NCBI GenBank assembly: GCA_937880795.1
Contig: CALGRQ010000265.1
Span: forward strand, 1 to 6,842
Length of the DNA stretch: 6,842 bases
Origin: an uncultured Dyadobacter sp.
GTDB taxonomy: Bacteria; Bacteroidota; Bacteroidia; Cytophagales; Spirosomataceae
Reading direction: 5' to 3'
The notes under the pieces were generated by a model. That model searched no databases, had not been told where the DNA came from, and saw only the letters and a list, made by a program, of their open reading frames with translations. How positions within the stretch are numbered: the stretch's first letter is position 1; each line of letters opens with the position of its first letter. Below, piece by piece: positions 1 to 6,681 of this stretch. Both the position numbers and the translations under genes were made by a program.

Positions 1-1470
1 GATACCATGTTGGCTCATTATCTGCTTCAACCCGATAAGCGTCATGGAATGGACATTCTGGCAGCCTCATACCTCAACTACGAACCGGTTTCAATTACGG
101 AACTTATCGGTAAAAAAGGCGCAAAGCAAATCAACATGCGCGATGTAAGCATTCCGGAAGTGACGCAATATGCAGGTGAAGACGCCGACATTACCTTGCA
201 GTTGGATGCCATTTTTAAAAAGCAACTTCCCAAATTCAACGCAACCAGTCTGTTTGAAACCGTGGAAATGCCCTTGGTTACCGTTTTGGCTGGAATGGAA
301 AGCAAAGGCGTGAAATTGGATATTAATGCTTTGCATGAAATGTCCGCAGTGCTAGAGACCGACATCAGACAAACAGAGTCCGAAATTTTCGAAATCGCTG
401 GTCAATCCTTCAATATCAGCTCTCCTAAGCAATTGGGGGAAGTGCTGTTTGAACGAATGAAGCTCATCGCCAAACCGAAGAAAACGAAAACCGGACAATA
501 TGCAACCGGTGAAGAAATTCTTTCGGAACTGGAAAACGACCACGCTATTGCTCGTAAAATATTAGATTACAGAGAATTACAAAAATTAAAATCTACGTAT
601 GTGGATGCGCTACCGATGCTGGTAAGTCCACGTACAGGGAGGATCCATACCTCTTACAACCAGGCCGTTGCAGCAACAGGAAGGTTGAGTTCTACTAATC
701 CAAACTTGCAGAACATACCTATACGCACACCGCGCGGACGCGAAATCCGAAAAGCATTTGTACCTGATAATGAATCATTTCAGATACTATCTGCGGACTA
801 CTCCCAAATTGAATTGCGGATTATGGCTGCTTTCAGCAAAGATGAAAGTATGATTGAGGCCTTTAATCAAGGACGAGACATTCACTCCACAACGGCAAGC
901 AAGGTGTTTAAGGTACCGTTGGAAGAGGTCACTTCTGACATGCGCCGTAAGTCCAAGATGGTTAATTTTGGGATTATATATGGCATTTCAGCATTTGGAT
1001 TGAGCCAACGCCTGGCCATACCCAGAGGAGAAGCTTCTGAAATCATAAACGCCTATTTCGAGGAGTTTCCTGCCGTTAAAAGGTATATGGATCAGGTTGT
1101 AAACGATGCCCGTGAACATGAATACGTAGAGACCATCCTCGGTAGAAGACGTTATGTTCCGGATATTAATTCAAGAAATGCAACCAACCGTGGTTATGCC
1201 GAACGAAATGCAATTAATGCGCCCATACAAGGCTCTGCCGCCGATATGATCAAAGTCGCGATGATCAACATTGATGATTTTATCAAAAAGGAAAAACTTA
1301 AATCGCGCATGATACTGCAAGTACATGATGAATTGGTATTTGACGCACACCGCGATGAAATACCCCTGCTCAAAGAGAAAGTAGATGAACTCATGCGCAT
1401 AGCCATACCAATGCCCGTAAAAATGGAAACAGGTATAGGCATTGGAGCCAATTGGCTTGAAGCACATTGA
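1..1470 (+). CDS. polA: DNA polymerase I, C-terminal part (5' end cut by window edge)
   Basis: Family A DNA polymerase, acting in the cytoplasm in Okazaki-fragment processing and repair synthesis. The reading frame is open from base 1 (first residues D-T-M-L-A-H-Y), so the gene begins upstream. About 489 residues are visible; a full Bacteroidota Pol I is about 930-950, so the 5' nuclease domain and the first half of the proofreading domain are missing. Residues below count from the Met at base 7. The Exo III motif of the 3'-5' exonuclease is present (YAGEDADITLQL; Y55 and D59 match E. coli Y497 and D501), so proofreading is probably active. Polymerase motifs are intact: TGRLSSTNPNLQNIP at 225-238, motif A DYSQIELR with catalytic D264, motif B from R314 through K317 and F321 to Y325, and motif C QVHDELVF with D441. 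F321 sits where E. coli has F762. The frame is unbroken to TGA at 1468-1470, and a strong terminator follows directly, so this is the last gene of its transcript. Confidence 0.97.
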   Translation, partial: DTMLAHYLLQPDKRHGMDILAASYLNYEPVSITELIGKKGAKQINMRDVSIPEVTQYAGEDADITLQLDAIFKKQLPKFNATSLFETVEMPLVTVLAGMESKGVKLDINALHEMSAVLETDIRQTESEIFEIAGQSFNISSPKQLGEVLFERMKLIAKPKKTKTGQYATGEEILSELENDHAIARKILDYRELQKLKSTYVDALPMLVSPRTGRIHTSYNQAVAATGRLSSTNPNLQNIPIRTPRGREIRKAFVPDNESFQILSADYSQIELRIMAAFSKDESMIEAFNQGRDIHSTTASKVFKVPLEEVTSDMRRKSKMVNFGIIYGISAFGLSQRLAIPRGEASEIINAYFEEFPAVKRYMDQVVNDAREHEYVETILGRRRYVPDINSRNATNRGYAERNAINAPIQGSAADMIKVAMINIDDFIKKEKLKSRMILQVHDELVFDAHRDEIPLLKEKVDELMRIAIPMPVKMETGIGIGANWLEAH

Positions 1471-1476
1471 TGAATT

Positions 1477-1510
1477 AAAAAGACCGATTTTCCCGATCGG
1501 TCTTTTTTTT
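1477..1510 (+). terminator. Rho-independent terminator after polA
   Basis: A perfect 12-bp stem pairs 1477-1488 (AAAAAGACCGAT) with 1496-1507 (ATCGGTCTTTTT). The loop is 7 nt (TTTCCCG), and the T-run spans 1503-1510. It begins 7 bases after the polA stop codon. The A-run at the left foot of the stem would give a T-run on the other strand, so it could also stop transcription from the right. It separates polA from the sigma-factor unit. Confidence 0.93.
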
Positions 1511-1541
1511 GTGCCTCTAACTTTCTGCGATTCCTAAAATG

Positions 1542-1551
1542 AGTGATCACT
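1542..1551. repeat. 10-bp perfect palindrome AGTGATCACT
   Basis: AGTGATCACT equals its own reverse complement. It is flanked by two direct copies of AAAATGAG (1536-1543 and 1554-1561, the first overlapping the palindrome). It could be a dimer-binding operator in the promoter region, but palindromes this short also arise by chance. Confidence 0.3.
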
Positions 1552-1560
1552 TAAAAATGA

Positions 1561-1586
1561 GCCATTGATGACAATGATGGCTTTTT
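1561..1586 (+). terminator. Weak terminator-like hairpin
   Basis: GCCAT (1561-1565) pairs with ATGGC (1577-1581), extendable by two G-U pairs, and is followed by TTTTT at 1582-1586. AAAAA at 1553-1557 lies on the left, so the element is roughly symmetrical. The stem is short and an alternative CATTG/CAATG pairing competes with it. It may be a backup terminator behind the strong one or a remnant, and a protein-binding site is also possible. Confidence 0.3.
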
Positions 1587-1660
1587 AATAATTATATCCA
1601 ATTTTATATAAGAATTTTTTAAAAATAACTCAGGGATAAGGATCTCTTTCGTGTCTTAGA

Positions 1661-1689
1661 AGAATAATTGTCATTTTAACTCTTATTCT
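1661..1689. repeat. 7-bp inverted repeat touching the sigma-gene start codon
   Basis: AGAATAA (1661-1667) and TTATTCT (1683-1689) are perfect inverted copies separated by 15 bp. The right arm ends at the base before the ATG at 1690. In mRNA this would be a weak stem (one G-C pair) beside the translation start; in DNA it could be an operator. Function is unknown. Confidence 0.3.
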
Positions 1690-2316
1690 ATGCTGGCACA
1701 CCACTTTGTTTTCCTCCAAAAGGAAAGACAGTCAAGTATCTATGAATCTCCCCCGGATACGCACGAAGTTACCGAACCAGAAAATACAGAGTTTTTCCTT
1801 CGCAAGGCATTTGAGAAGGATCCCAAAGTGGGTTGTGAACTTCTATTTCGGGCTTACTACAGTTTTTTGTGCAGCCATGCGCTTCGCATTGTATACTCCA
1901 AACAAGCAGCTGAGGATATCGTCGGTGAGGTATTCCTTGTTTTTTGGAATAATAAGATCTATGATACGATCAAGTTCTCCTATCGCTCCTACTTATTTTC
2001 AGCGGTTCGTAACCGGGCTTACAATCATCTTCGAAACGAAGTGGGTAGAAAATCTACTTCCCTCTCTGACCTCGCATTTGACAATGACCTAAACAGTTCG
2101 GAACAACCCGATCAAATCTTACAACTAGACGAACTGATACAGCAAATTAATGAGACGGTGAAATCATTGCCTCCCCAGGCAAGGCGCGTATTCACCATGA
2201 GCAGATACGAAGGCATGTCTCACACTGAAATTGCCAACGCGCTTCATATCAATTGTAAAACCGTCGAAAGTCATATCACCAGAGCGCTTGCCAGTATGCG
2301 AAAGCTTTTGAAGTGA
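1690..2316 (+). CDS. ECF sigma factor, FecI-like (sigma-70 family)
   Basis: A 208-residue RNA polymerase sigma factor of the extracytoplasmic-function class, expected to direct polymerase to the promoter(s) of its own locus. Sigma region 2 covers about residues 49-117, including the stretch CELLFRAYYSFLC and the core- and -10-contacting helix EDIVGEVFLVFW. A short acidic linker (about 122-142) leads to region 4 at about 145-206, with PPQARRVFTMSRYEGMSHTEI and a helix-turn-helix at about 178-200 for -35 recognition. There is no C-terminal extra domain. The start at 1690 is the only ATG before Met170, and an in-frame stop lies just upstream at 1657-1659. The resulting polar N-terminal tail of about 32 residues before region 2 is slightly long and could be trimmed if a non-ATG start is used. 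No Shine-Dalgarno sequence precedes it. The fecR-like anti-sigma gene follows after 49 bp, which supports the FecI-type assignment. The exact target promoter is unknown. Confidence 0.95.
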   Translation: MLAHHFVFLQKERQSSIYESPPDTHEVTEPENTEFFLRKAFEKDPKVGCELLFRAYYSFLCSHALRIVYSKQAAEDIVGEVFLVFWNNKIYDTIKFSYRSYLFSAVRNRAYNHLRNEVGRKSTSLSDLAFDNDLNSSEQPDQILQLDELIQQINETVKSLPPQARRVFTMSRYEGMSHTEIANALHINCKTVESHITRALASMRKLLK

Positions 2317-2321
2317 GATCC

Positions 2322-2334
2322 TGATTGACAATCA
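2322..2334. repeat. 13-bp interrupted palindrome between sigma and anti-sigma genes
   Basis: TGATTG-A-CAATCA is a perfect inverted repeat of 6 bp around one central base, inside the 49-bp gap between the sigma and fecR-like genes. It contains TTGACA (2325-2330), which resembles a -35 box, but I see no convincing -10 box at the right spacing. It may be a dimer-binding site or chance. Confidence 0.35.
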
Positions 2335-2365
2335 ATACTCTGAAACCCAGCATTGCTCGCGTATC

Positions 2366-3337
2366 ATGAAAACCGAAATTATCAAAAAGATTATTTATTC
2401 ACATTTCGCAGGTGTCGCAAGCCCTTTACAGACCCAATTGCTGCGTGATTGGTTAAAAAGTAATGAACATCAAGAATTATATTATATCTGGCTTCAAGAA
2501 TGGGAACAACTACACCCTCAAATGATCGTCAATGCTGACCAAGGATATCGTGCATTACAACAGAAGATGGACGCCTCCATCACAAACCTTGACGTAGAGG
2601 TAAAACAACCCCGAATTACCTGGCAAAGAGCACTTGTGGCAAGTTGCTGGGCTGGAATTTTTCTTTTATCTGCCTATACGCTCCGCAACTATTGGTATCA
2701 AAAAGTATATACCACATCTAAAAATGAGACCATTCATATTTCATTGCCGGACGGAAGCCTGGTAAAGTTGTATCCTAGCTCAAAACTTACGTTTACACGT
2801 TTTCAGTCACTTTATCAGGCAAGGGTCGTTCAACTCTCTGGTGACGCGGACTTTAAAGTGATGCACCTAACCGACGGAAAGAAGTTTATTGTAAGCCTCC
2901 CAAACAACCTCAGTATAGAAGTATTAGGAACGGAGTTTACGGTTAACAGTAACCAAAATGAGACAGATGTCAGCTTAAAAACAGGCAAAATACGACTGGG
3001 ATACCATTCCAATGAAGCCAATAAAGAAGTTTATATGGAACCTGGAGATCATTTACGCTACTCCCACTCCAGCCGCAGCTTTAATAAGCTAAGTTCTTCA
3101 ATAACCATTAAACAGGAAGAAAAAGAATGGATTCTCTCGGAGGTCTCATTGGAGAAGCTATCCCATATGATCGAGTCCAAATTTGATGTAAAAGTTTCAT
3201 TCAGAAACAAACAAATCGCTCAAATGACGGTAAGTGGCATCGTTCCCACCAACAATCTTGATGAGCTTCTTCAATCTCTTTCGGTAACACTAAATCTCAA
3301 AATTGAAAGAAAGAAAAATAACATTCAAATCCATTAG
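2366..3337 (+). CDS. FecR-like anti-sigma factor (transmembrane regulator)
   Basis: A 323-residue inner-membrane regulator that holds or activates the neighbouring ECF sigma factor according to signals from the outer-membrane transporter. The cytoplasmic N-terminus (about 1-87) carries the sigma-binding region, with the family pattern HFAGVASPLQTQLLRDWL near 13-30. One membrane helix spans about 88-106 (VASCWAGIFLLSAYTL), with basic residues on the cytoplasmic side. The periplasmic FecR domain covers about 118-230, with the typical LPDGS at 127-131, LSGDADFKV at 157-165, LGTEFTVNS at 187-195 and EPGDHLRYS at 225-233. A C-terminal DUF4974-type domain follows at about 255-321. The start at 2366 begins directly with the conserved helix, as usual for the family, and has no Shine-Dalgarno sequence. 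It lies 49 bp after the sigma gene and only 27 bp before the SusC-like gene, so all are probably co-transcribed. Domain boundaries were judged by eye. Confidence 0.95.
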   Translation: MKTEIIKKIIYSHFAGVASPLQTQLLRDWLKSNEHQELYYIWLQEWEQLHPQMIVNADQGYRALQQKMDASITNLDVEVKQPRITWQRALVASCWAGIFLLSAYTLRNYWYQKVYTTSKNETIHISLPDGSLVKLYPSSKLTFTRFQSLYQARVVQLSGDADFKVMHLTDGKKFIVSLPNNLSIEVLGTEFTVNSNQNETDVSLKTGKIRLGYHSNEANKEVYMEPGDHLRYSHSSRSFNKLSSSITIKQEEKEWILSEVSLEKLSHMIESKFDVKVSFRNKQIAQMTVSGIVPTNNLDELLQSLSVTLNLKIERKKNNIQIH

Positions 3338-3364
3338 TACCCACCAAAACCCAGATCATCTTTT

Positions 3365-6300
3365 ATGAATACATTTCCACGTTTTATCAAGCTCATTGTA
3401 TATGCACATGCACTGGTGCCCATCGTGCATCATACATCAGACGCACAAATTCTGGTAGCCTCCAATGGTTCAAATCAAAGTATTGGAACTGCTTCTAAAA
3501 GCCTCAAGCGCAATTATGCGCCTTTGGGCGAGGTTTTGAACAAACTTAAATCGGAACAAGGTATTTACTTTTTGTATAAAGATTCCAAATTAAAACAAAA
3601 GCTAGTCCCTGCAGACCTTAAACTTTCAGGGGCTGCTCCTCTCACCATTGAGAAACTACTTGCTTCTGCTGACCTCACATCTCGTAAAATCGGCAACATA
3701 TACATTATTTCGGAAGCAGCACAACATACGAACCTTCACTCTGTTGCCCTGTCAGAAGCCTTAATAAAAGTATCCGTTGATAAAAAAATTAGTGGCAAAA
3801 TAACTGACGAAAAAGGTGAAGCGCTACCAGGGGTCAACGTAATTCTTAAAGGTACTACCGTGGGGACAACAAGCTCAGCTGATGGCACATACACCCTCAC
3901 GGTTGGTGATAATGACCAAGTTTTGATTTTCTCTTTTCTAGGTTATACCGAACAAGAGGTAACCATTGGAAACAGGTCGTCCATTGACATATCCCTTCTT
4001 CCTGATATTAAGCAACTTACTGAGGTAGTTGTGGTGGGTTATGGTACCATGGACAAAAAAGAAGTTACCAGTGCCATCACACATATCTCCGAAAAAGAAT
4101 TACTAACAGTAGGCGCTAACAATCCACTGATGTCCTTACAAGGCAAGGTGTCGGGGCTTACCATTTCCAATGTAGGCGCTGCTGATCCTAACTCCAACCC
4201 TACCATTCAGTTACGCGGGGTATCCTCGCGAAGTGCCGGTCTAGGCCCGCTTGTGGTTATAGACGGTATCCCGGGGGGCAATCTGGAAAACTTAAACCAA
4301 AACGATATCGCATCCATCGACGTGTTGAAAGATGGTGCAGCCTCTGCTATTTATGGAACCAGAGGAAGCAATGGCGTGATCATGATTTCAACCAAAAAAG
4401 GTGGAGGTGGAAAGATCAATGTGAACTATAATGGATATGCCAGTTTTGATTTACCATCCAGAACTCTGAAAACCCTTTCCGCAGATGAGTTTGTATCCAT
4501 TGAACGAGGAACCAACTATGGTGCTAAAACGGATTGGTTCGATGAAATCACCAGAAAAGCAGCTCTTTCTCAAAAACATAGCATATCCTTCTTCGGAGGA
4601 GATGCCAAAACCAATTACCGTGCCACTGCGGATTATCGCAAAGCCGAAGGATTGGATATCCGATCCAACCGGAACGAATACGGAGCCCGATTGGCTGTAA
4701 ACCATAAATCCGGAAATGGCCTATATGAAATAAACATGAATTTAGCTCCTCGTTTTTTTAAAAGAAATGATGCTGACTATGGCGTGTTTACCCAGGCTCT
4801 GACATTGAATCCCACCTCCCCGGTAATGAACCCTAATATTCCTAACCAGTATTTCTTGCCGGACGGATGGGAAGCCTTTAACCCTGTCGAACGATTAAAA
4901 ACAGAGGAAAGCGGCTCCGAAGCCAAGTTTTTAGAATGGAATACAGCATTCAAACTAAACATTTTGAAATCGCTATCCACCCAAATCACTATTGGCCAAA
5001 ATTCACGGGACTATTTTGATTTCTTTTTCAGGCCCTCTACTTCAACATATGCCCGTGCCTATGAGGGCGGTATGAGCTCAGCGAACAGAAGGTATAGCAA
5101 AAATGACCAAAAAAGCCTTGAATGGATTGGAGACTACTCTACTTATTGGAATAATCACTCCTTAAAACTGGTTGGCGGTTACTCTTATCAGTACTTCCAG
5201 TATTCAGAATTGTTTGCTGAAAACCGCAACTTTACCTCTGATGCCTTTACATATAACAACATTGGTAATGGTGTATACATGCAGGAAGTGGGTCGAAATG
5301 GAATGACCACGACGAAAAATGACTCAAAGCTGATCGCGTTCTTTGGTCGGGCAAATTATTCCTTCAAAGAAAAGTATATGGTTACGGCGAGTTTAAGATA
5401 TGAAGGCTCTTCAAAATTTGGGTTCAATAACAAATGGGGCTACTTTCCTGCCTTCTCCGCCGGGTGGAGAATTAGCGAAGAATCATTTGCCAAAAACATC
5501 CGTTGGATCAACGACTTAAAAATCCGGAGCGACTTTGGAATAACTGGAAATCAGGATTTTGGAAATTATCTGTCCCTAGACCTATATGCAGGTGCTGGTT
5601 ATTATCCCCTGAACGGTCAATTTTATCAAGTTTGGGGCCCTGGACAGAATACCAATTACAATTTGAGGTGGGAAAAGGCCAAAAACTATAATATTGGCGT
5701 TGATTTTGCCATCTTCAATAACAAGGTTACCGGTAGCTTCAACTATTACAACAGAAAACAAGAAGACTTACTCGGCTATTACAATGTGCCCCTGCCGCCA
5801 AACATTCAGTCTACAACATTTTTGAATGTAGGTACTATGAGAAATGCTGGAATTGAACTCCAGGTTACGGCTGCGCTGGTAGAGAAAAAGGATTTTAACT
5901 ATTCTATTTCATTCGCAGGAGCTACCAATAACAATAAGTTCGTATCATTCTCGAATGACCTCTTTAAAGGACAAAAGTTTCTGGATGTAGTGGGCATGCC
6001 AGCTCCAGGTAGCCCTGGAACCACCCAAAGACTTCAGGAAGGAGAGCGTGTAGGAAACTTCTATATGTGGAAATTTGCGGGAATCGCAGAAAATGGAAAC
6101 TTCCTGGTCTATAATAAAGACGGAGAAGTTATACCTTCCAATCAGGCAGTTAACGATGACAAGCGTATTGTTGGTAATGGCCTACCAAAATTCACGGCCA
6201 GCCTTGGTAATACGATTACCTATAAAAACTGGGATGCGAGTGTATTTTTCCGTGGAGCATTTGGATACGATATTTTTAACGTACACGAGTTCTACTACGG

Positions 6301-6667
6301 CCTTCAAGCCGCTGCGGCGAATATAAACGTACTTAAATCCGCCTATGACCGGAACAACGAGATCAACGGACCAAATTCGGTGGCACTGTTAACAGATTAC
6401 TTTCTTGAAAATGGAAATTTCCTCAAACTAGATGTAGTTACAGTGGGCTATACCATCAAGTCCAAAAGCAAGTTTTACGATTCTCTGAGAATTTACGGTT
6501 CAACACGAAATTTGGCCACATTCACTGCCTTCAGAGGCGTAGATCCAGAAGCATACCCTATTAACGGTCTATATCCAGGTATTTTAACGACAAGCAGTGG
6601 TGGCGGAAGTAAATCTTATTATCCAACCACTACTCAGCTTCTAATCGGTGTGCAGTTTAACTTCTAA
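3365..6667 (+). CDS. SusC/RagA-type TonB-dependent transporter with N-terminal STN signalling domain
   Basis: A 1100-residue outer-membrane importer, energised by TonB-ExbBD and expected to form a complex with the SusD-like lipoprotein encoded next. A signal peptide of about 27 residues probably ends SDA|Q; its hydrophobic part is short and holds His15, His22 and His23. The STN (secretin/TonB short N-terminal) domain is at about 48-116, and this domain is what transmits occupancy to FecR-type regulators. A carboxypeptidase-regulatory-like beta-sandwich is at about 141-212 (ISGKITDEKGEALPGVNVIL). The SusC signature EVVVVGYGT is at 220-228. The plug is at about 229-346, with IQLRGVSS at 281-288, PLVVIDGIPGG at 295-305 and LKDGAASAIYGTRGSNGVIM at 321-340. 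The rest is the beta-barrel, ending LLIGVQFNF with the terminal Phe expected for BAM-dependent insertion. The length is normal for an STN-SusC, with no frameshift. The start at 3365 is the one that supplies the signal peptide. The substrate cannot be told; glycans are common for the family, but peptides and other ligands are also known. Confidence 0.97.
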   Translation: MNTFPRFIKLIVYAHALVPIVHHTSDAQILVASNGSNQSIGTASKSLKRNYAPLGEVLNKLKSEQGIYFLYKDSKLKQKLVPADLKLSGAAPLTIEKLLASADLTSRKIGNIYIISEAAQHTNLHSVALSEALIKVSVDKKISGKITDEKGEALPGVNVILKGTTVGTTSSADGTYTLTVGDNDQVLIFSFLGYTEQEVTIGNRSSIDISLLPDIKQLTEVVVVGYGTMDKKEVTSAITHISEKELLTVGANNPLMSLQGKVSGLTISNVGAADPNSNPTIQLRGVSSRSAGLGPLVVIDGIPGGNLENLNQNDIASIDVLKDGAASAIYGTRGSNGVIMISTKKGGGGKINVNYNGYASFDLPSRTLKTLSADEFVSIERGTNYGAKTDWFDEITRKAALSQKHSISFFGGDAKTNYRATADYRKAEGLDIRSNRNEYGARLAVNHKSGNGLYEINMNLAPRFFKRNDADYGVFTQALTLNPTSPVMNPNIPNQYFLPDGWEAFNPVERLKTEESGSEAKFLEWNTAFKLNILKSLSTQITIGQNSRDYFDFFFRPSTSTYARAYEGGMSSANRRYSKNDQKSLEWIGDYSTYWNNHSLKLVGGYSYQYFQYSELFAENRNFTSDAFTYNNIGNGVYMQEVGRNGMTTTKNDSKLIAFFGRANYSFKEKYMVTASLRYEGSSKFGFNNKWGYFPAFSAGWRISEESFAKNIRWINDLKIRSDFGITGNQDFGNYLSLDLYAGAGYYPLNGQFYQVWGPGQNTNYNLRWEKAKNYNIGVDFAIFNNKVTGSFNYYNRKQEDLLGYYNVPLPPNIQSTTFLNVGTMRNAGIELQVTAALVEKKDFNYSISFAGATNNNKFVSFSNDLFKGQKFLDVVGMPAPGSPGTTQRLQEGERVGNFYMWKFAGIAENGNFLVYNKDGEVIPSNQAVNDDKRIVGNGLPKFTASLGNTITYKNWDASVFFRGAFGYDIFNVHEFYYGLQAAAANINVLKSAYDRNNEINGPNSVALLTDYFLENGNFLKLDVVTVGYTIKSKSKFYDSLRIYGSTRNLATFTAFRGVDPEAYPINGLYPGILTTSSGGGSKSYYPTTTQLLIGVQFNF

Positions 6668-6681
6668 TTGATCAACATTTT

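Larger units (their letters stand above)
1511..1689 (+). promoter_or_regulatory. Gene-free promoter region of the sigma/FecR/SusCD unit
   Basis: This stretch lies between the polA terminator and the sigma-factor start. Because polA transcription is expected to stop at 1510, a promoter for the downstream genes should lie here. The block 1582-1628 is almost pure A/T and is the likeliest core or upstream-element region. I could not find a convincing match to the Bacteroidota housekeeping promoter (TTTG near -33, TAnnTTTG near -7), so no exact site is marked. Also present are a 10-bp palindrome (1542-1551), a small hairpin (1561-1581) and an inverted repeat touching the start codon (1661-1689). 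No RNA gene or additional coding region was seen. Confidence 0.5.

Noticed and set aside
1508..1545. Possible Bacteroidota promoter with TTTG at 1508-1511 and a TA-box near 1535
   Set aside because: The second element (TAAAATGA) matches TAnnTTTG poorly and the first lies in the terminator T-run. The combination is too weak to mark as a promoter.
1171..1550. Open frames on the - strand over the end of polA (98 and 118 codons)
   Set aside because: They are antisense to the conserved polymerase motif C region. One runs through the polA terminator hairpin, and the translations show no domain pattern.
1511..1689. Riboswitch, small RNA, tRNA or CRISPR in the polA-sigma spacer
   Set aside because: There are no conserved helices, no regularly spaced repeats and no tRNA-like cloverleaf; only the short symmetries listed.
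1706..2092. 128-codon open frame on the + strand overlapping the sigma gene
   Set aside because: It lies wholly inside the sigma-70 gene in another frame, and its translation resembles no family I recognise. The in-frame sigma protein has all expected motifs.
1690..3364. Naming the regulators fecI and fecR as for iron-citrate uptake
   Set aside because: The proteins belong to those families, but the partner is a SusC/SusD pair rather than FecA, so iron-citrate sensing is not supported and no gene symbol is given.
4451..4989. Short open frames on both strands inside the SusC-like gene
   Set aside because: The SusC frame is continuous with family signatures before and after, so these are by-products of its codon use.
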